Origin: Lutimaribacter_A marinistellae
GTDB taxonomy: Bacteria > Pseudomonadota > Alphaproteobacteria > Rhodobacterales > Rhodobacteraceae
Length of the DNA stretch: 64,000 nt
NCBI RefSeq assembly: GCF_042648365.1
Contig: NZ_JBHRXI010000016.1
Span: 310,001-374,000 of the forward strand
Reading direction: 5' to 3'
Below, one piece after another: positions 60,825 through 64,000 of the stretch. The notes below the pieces were generated by a model. That model had not been told where the DNA came from and searched no databases. It was given only the letters and a program-made list of their open reading frames with translations. Made by a program: the position numbers and the translations under genes. How positions within the stretch are numbered: position 1 is the first letter of the stretch; every line of letters starts with the position of its first letter.

Positions 60825-61043
60825 ATGCCCTCGATCGAGATACAGGTATTGGAAGGGGTGTTTTCCGACGAGGAAAAGGCCGAGATCATTCGCCGTGTGA
60901 CCGACGCGTTCGGCAGCGTGGCGGGAGAGACGATCCGCAACGGGACATCGGTGCGGATCTTCGAGGCGCTAAGCGGCAGCTGGGGCTATGCTGGGCAGGT
61001 TCTGACAACCAGCGATGCCCTTGCGATGAAGGCGAAAGGGTAG
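60825..61043 (+). CDS. 4-oxalocrotonate tautomerase-like protein
   Basis: 72 residues starting MPSIEIQVLEG, so after Met removal Pro-1 would be the catalytic base of the family. RRVTDAFGSVAGETI and the strand VRIFEALSGSWGYAG fit the beta-alpha-beta fold. Substrate unknown. Confidence 0.85.
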   Translation: MPSIEIQVLEGVFSDEEKAEIIRRVTDAFGSVAGETIRNGTSVRIFEALSGSWGYAGQVLTTSDALAMKAKG

Positions 61044-61073
61044 CCCGCCCCATGAGGGGGCAGGCCTTGGCCG

Positions 61074-62819
61074 TCAATCCCAGCAGCTGACGAGAACGGT
61101 CATGCCTGTTGCTCGGCGGTTCAACTCGTCCGGGGTCAGGCTGGATGCGCCGGTATCGTCGATGGCCCGCAGCCCGGCTTCTTGCAGGACTTGCCGCAGA
61201 GCCTGGGCGTCGGCGGCAAAGCTGACGGTGTCGGGCAGCTTGCGGCCTTCGTTCGGGGTGGGCAGCAACATGCCCATCACGCTGCCGCCCGCGTCGAAGA
61301 CGGGGCCGCCGGCGTCGCCCTCTTGCGCGGCGAGCGCGAGACGCGAGAGTTGTTCCTCGCCGCCCAGGCCCTTGATGTCGGCCAGCGTGCCATAGGTGAG
61401 CGACGGCGCGCCAAGTATCCCCTCGTAGGAAAAGCCCGAAAGCGTGATCTCGGATTGCAGCCGGGCCTCGCCCTGCGTCAGGCGGGCGACTTCCATCGGG
61501 GCGAGGGGCACGGTCGGGCGCAAAACCGCAACCCCCAGCGTGTCGTCCACGGTCACGACATCGGCCTCGTGCGCACGGTCGAGCGTGACGCGTGTGCAGT
61601 TGCGAACCGCTTCGGCCACGGTGACCACGCTGCCCTTGCCATCGACGAAAAAGCCCGAACGGGACAGGCGCGGCTTGCGCACCTGCAGGCCCGAGACAAG
61701 GTCCACGCTCTGCACCGCGTTGCCGCCCGCAGCGGGGCTTAGCACGCCGCCCGTGCGGGTGAAGCTTTGCTGCATAGCCGTCAGTACGCGTGCGCGGCGC
61801 TCTTCGTCGCCTTCGGGCCAGATGAGGGTAAAGCCCTTGATTTCGCCGTTCTGAAGCCGCGCCTCGGTGTGCGAGACGATACCGCTTCCGCGCCCGACGA
61901 GGGTGAAGCTGTCGCCCTGTTTCTCGCGCGGGCCGTCGAGGGGCACGATTTCGAGCGTCTGCATGATGTCGTAGAGGCCGAACAGCGTTGCGCGGTTGCC
62001 CGGCTGGCTGATCAGCAGGACGCGCGCGCCGAGATCGGTGGCGCTGTCGTAATGGGCGAAGGGCGGCTCGTAGCGGGAGAACGCCACCGCATCCATCGGC
62101 ATCTGCATCTCGATCCCCGCATCGCGGTCGAAATGGCGGCGCATGCCCACGCTGATGAGGGGGGCGTTGTATTCATCCATGAGCGCTTTGCGCTGCCTGG
62201 TGGTGAGAACGCCGGTCGCCTCGAAGCCCCGCGCCGATTGCCATTCGGCCATCGCACCGCGCGTGCCACGCCCAAAGGCACCGTCGATCGCGGCATTGTA
62301 GAACCCGGCCGCCTGCAAGGCGACCTGTAGGTCGCGCCGTTCCTGTCCGGTCAGCAATTGCTCGCTACGGCGTGCCTCGGACGGGGTCTCGTCGGAGGGT
62401 TCGGGATCGGCGGCCGCCCTGGCTTGCGTCTCGGGCTGGTTGCCGAGCAGGCCATCGGTGCTGAGCGCGGTGTTCGGAATGACGGCGCCGGCGGGCCAGA
62501 AGGGCTGCCGCAGGCTGTTTGGTTGAACGATGAAGCTGTCGCGCGGGATCTCGCGTTCCGAGCGATAGACCTGCAGCACGCGCCGTGCATCTTCGGGCGC
62601 GTAGGGGCCCAGCACGATGCCGTACCAGCCGCCACCAAGTGCAAAGCCGTGAACATCGGCAAGATTGTCGGAGAAATACTGTGCCCGTTCCTGGGCGGCG
62701 CGCAAGGACGGGTGCGCCTCGATCTGGACCCACACGGCCCCTTGCCCGGATTGCTGGGCCGCCGCCGGTTGCAGCGCACATAGCGCGACGATCGATAGGG
62801 CCGACAAAACGCGTATCAT
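61074..62819 (-). CDS. Peptidoglycan-associated protease-fold protein with lost catalytic triad
   Basis: 581 residues. Sec signal (VALCALQPAAAQQ). SPOR-like region about 27-100 (VWVQIEAHPSLRAAQERAQYFSDNL), PG_binding_1 about 154-216 (DLQVALQAAGFYNAAIDGAFGRGTRGAMAEW), then a trypsin-like beta-barrel about 378-560. In the protease part the usual G-D-S-G-G is GDAGGPVFD (nucleophile Ser is Ala), the His place reads SVVTVAEAV (no His) and the Asp place is LGVAVL. So it should be a peptidoglycan-bound pseudoprotease. Confidence 0.82.
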   Translation of the reverse strand: MIRVLSALSIVALCALQPAAAQQSGQGAVWVQIEAHPSLRAAQERAQYFSDNLADVHGFALGGGWYGIVLGPYAPEDARRVLQVYRSEREIPRDSFIVQPNSLRQPFWPAGAVIPNTALSTDGLLGNQPETQARAAADPEPSDETPSEARRSEQLLTGQERRDLQVALQAAGFYNAAIDGAFGRGTRGAMAEWQSARGFEATGVLTTRQRKALMDEYNAPLISVGMRRHFDRDAGIEMQMPMDAVAFSRYEPPFAHYDSATDLGARVLLISQPGNRATLFGLYDIMQTLEIVPLDGPREKQGDSFTLVGRGSGIVSHTEARLQNGEIKGFTLIWPEGDEERRARVLTAMQQSFTRTGGVLSPAAGGNAVQSVDLVSGLQVRKPRLSRSGFFVDGKGSVVTVAEAVRNCTRVTLDRAHEADVVTVDDTLGVAVLRPTVPLAPMEVARLTQGEARLQSEITLSGFSYEGILGAPSLTYGTLADIKGLGGEEQLSRLALAAQEGDAGGPVFDAGGSVMGMLLPTPNEGRKLPDTVSFAADAQALRQVLQEAGLRAIDDTGASSLTPDELNRRATGMTVLVSCWD

Positions 62820-63018
62820 CTGGTCTTTTACCTCGGGAAAAAATCGGTCCGTTGAAGCTTATGCCTCAATATGGCGTGATTACCATGACCTGCCAGCCAC
62901 GGAAAACGGTGTGTGTCGCAATCACGACAGCGTGGCCAGGGGCGAGGCGTTGACGCCTCTGGCCCGCTTGCATAGGAAAGGCGCGATCAAGCCGCAGACC
63001 GCGCGCCGGAGAGACGTG

Positions 63019-63957
63019 ATGACCGAAGCGAAGACCGCCCCCCGTTCCTTTCAGGAGATCATCCTGCGCCTGCAGGCCTACTGGGCCGGCAAAGGATGCG
63101 CGGTGATGCAACCCTATGACATGGAGGTGGGGGCTGGCACCTTTCATCCGGCGACGACCTTGCGGTCGCTGGGCTCGACCCCGTGGGCGGCGGCCTATGT
63201 GCAGCCGTCGCGCCGTCCGACCGACGGGCGCTATGGCGAGAACCCGAACCGGCTGCAGCACTACTACCAGTTCCAGGTGCTGATCAAACCCAGTCCGCCG
63301 GACCTGCAGGAGCTTTATCTGGGTTCGCTTGAGGCCATCGGCATCGACATGACGCTGCATGACATCCGTTTTGTCGAGGATGACTGGGAAAGCCCGACGC
63401 TGGGGGCCTGGGGGCTGGGCTGGGAGGTCTGGTGCGACGGGATGGAGGTGAGCCAATTCACCTATTTCCAGCAGGTCGGCGGCCATGATTGCGCGCCCGT
63501 TTCGGGCGAGCTGACCTATGGCCTGGAACGTCTGGCGATGTATGTGCTGGGCGTCGATCACGTGATGGACATGCCGTATAACGACCCCGATGCGCCCATT
63601 CCGCTGAGCTATGGCGACGTGTTCAAGCAGACCGAAGAGGAATATGCGCGCTGGAATTTCGACGTGGCCAACACGCAGATGCTGTTGCGGCATTTCGAAG
63701 AGGCCGAGGAAGAATGCGCGACGATCCTTGCGCAAGACCATGTCGACCCCAAGACCGGCAAACGTATCGTGATGGCCCACCCCGCCTATGACCAGTGCAT
63801 CAAGGCAAGCCACATCTTCAACCTGCTCGATGCGCGTGGCGTGATCTCGGTCACCGAGCGGCAGGCCTATATCGGCCGGGTTCGGGCGCTGGCCAAGCAA
63901 TGCGCGGATGCATTTGTGCAAACCGGGGCCGGAGGCTATGCTGACGCCCAAAGCTAG
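63019..63957 (+). CDS. glyQ: Glycyl-tRNA synthetase alpha subunit
   Basis: 312 residues from the ATG at 63019. FQEIILRLQAYWAGKGCAVMQPYDMEVGAGTFHPATTLRSLG, VQPSRRPTDGRYGENPNRLQHYYQFQVLIKPSP and SGELTYGLERLAMY are standard class II motifs of bacterial alpha2-beta2 GlyRS. glyS is expected just past the window. Confidence 0.97.
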   Translation: MTEAKTAPRSFQEIILRLQAYWAGKGCAVMQPYDMEVGAGTFHPATTLRSLGSTPWAAAYVQPSRRPTDGRYGENPNRLQHYYQFQVLIKPSPPDLQELYLGSLEAIGIDMTLHDIRFVEDDWESPTLGAWGLGWEVWCDGMEVSQFTYFQQVGGHDCAPVSGELTYGLERLAMYVLGVDHVMDMPYNDPDAPIPLSYGDVFKQTEEEYARWNFDVANTQMLLRHFEEAEEECATILAQDHVDPKTGKRIVMAHPAYDQCIKASHIFNLLDARGVISVTERQAYIGRVRALAKQCADAFVQTGAGGYADAQS

Positions 63958-63966
63958 GGGCAGGGC

Positions 63967-64000
63967 ATGGACAGCGCGACACAGGAACATTACGAGGAGC
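63967..64000 (+). CDS. Start of an unidentified gene (cut by window end)
   Basis: An ATG at 63967, 9 bp after glyQ with GGGGCAGGG before it, opens a frame of 11 codons (MDSATQEHYEE). Too short to name; it does not look like the glyS start. Confidence 0.4.
   Translation, partial: MDSATQEHYEE

Overview
The window is a high-GC (roughly 65% by eye) alphaproteobacterial chromosome segment, almost certainly from the Rhodobacteraceae/Roseobacter group. The protein sequences, the gene order, the SAM-II riboswitch ahead of metZ, the CCUCCUCCC-loop small RNAs behind a DUF1127 gene, the attenuated leader ahead of mraZ and the GTTC-N7-GTTC type LexA boxes all fit that group. There is no rRNA operon, CRISPR array, transposase or prophage. 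Two blocks of Ns (10344-10583 and 32740-32876) hide sequence.

Region by region: 1-2.6 kb holds the end of a LolCD lipoprotein exporter and three tandem monohaem cytochromes c. 2.6-9.9 kb has a putative Zn-protease lipoprotein, a thioesterase, a betaine/TMAO-type ABC importer (binding protein, ATPase, fused double permease), an EamA exporter and a DUF2478 protein. 10-12.6 kb is an RTX-type repeat protein on the minus strand. 12.8-17.6 kb has tRNA-Tyr, rlmB, a zinc-ribbon gene that seems to start at ATA, a YHS protein, a divergent reductase/TetR pair with twin operators, and a CoA-binding protein. 17.6-22 kb is a minus-strand histidine cluster (hisB-hisH-hisA-hisF-hisE) with two exported-protein genes inserted on the opposite strand. 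22.1-28.4 kb has a stand-alone RAM protein, two identical tRNA-Gly genes, a MAPEG protein, pyruvate carboxylase, an FMN hydroxy-acid oxidase and an unknown gene behind four helically phased GTTAAC boxes.

28.5-33 kb is the most interesting stretch. uvrD has a LexA box and carries a low-GC insert. Next comes a minus-strand DUF1127 (ccaF1-like) gene followed by four CcsR-type small RNAs and a decayed fifth unit, then a long leader with an UpsM-like terminator and MraZ-box-like repeats. 32.9-43 kb is the dcw (division and cell wall) cluster mraZ-rsmH-ftsL-ftsI-murE-murF-mraY-murD. A TPR pseudogene sits between mraY and murD, and the cluster stops after murD instead of continuing to ftsW-murG-murC.

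43-64 kb is mixed housekeeping: xseA, a glycine-zipper and an EF-hand protein, an exported amidohydrolase, purD, a PAS-LuxR regulator, a [2Fe-2S] ferredoxin, a DnaE2 C-terminal remnant directly behind a LexA box, a GST, a hydrolase, SAM-II-controlled metZ, folE2, an Ala/Lys/Pro-rich histone-like protein, a TrkH potassium channel subunit, a ThDP enzyme, a tautomerase, a protease-fold protein that lacks its catalytic triad, and glyQ. A pair of 17-bp repeats spaced exactly 32 bp occurs twice, at 40.5 and 44.7 kb, bracketing the pseudogene-murD-xseA block.
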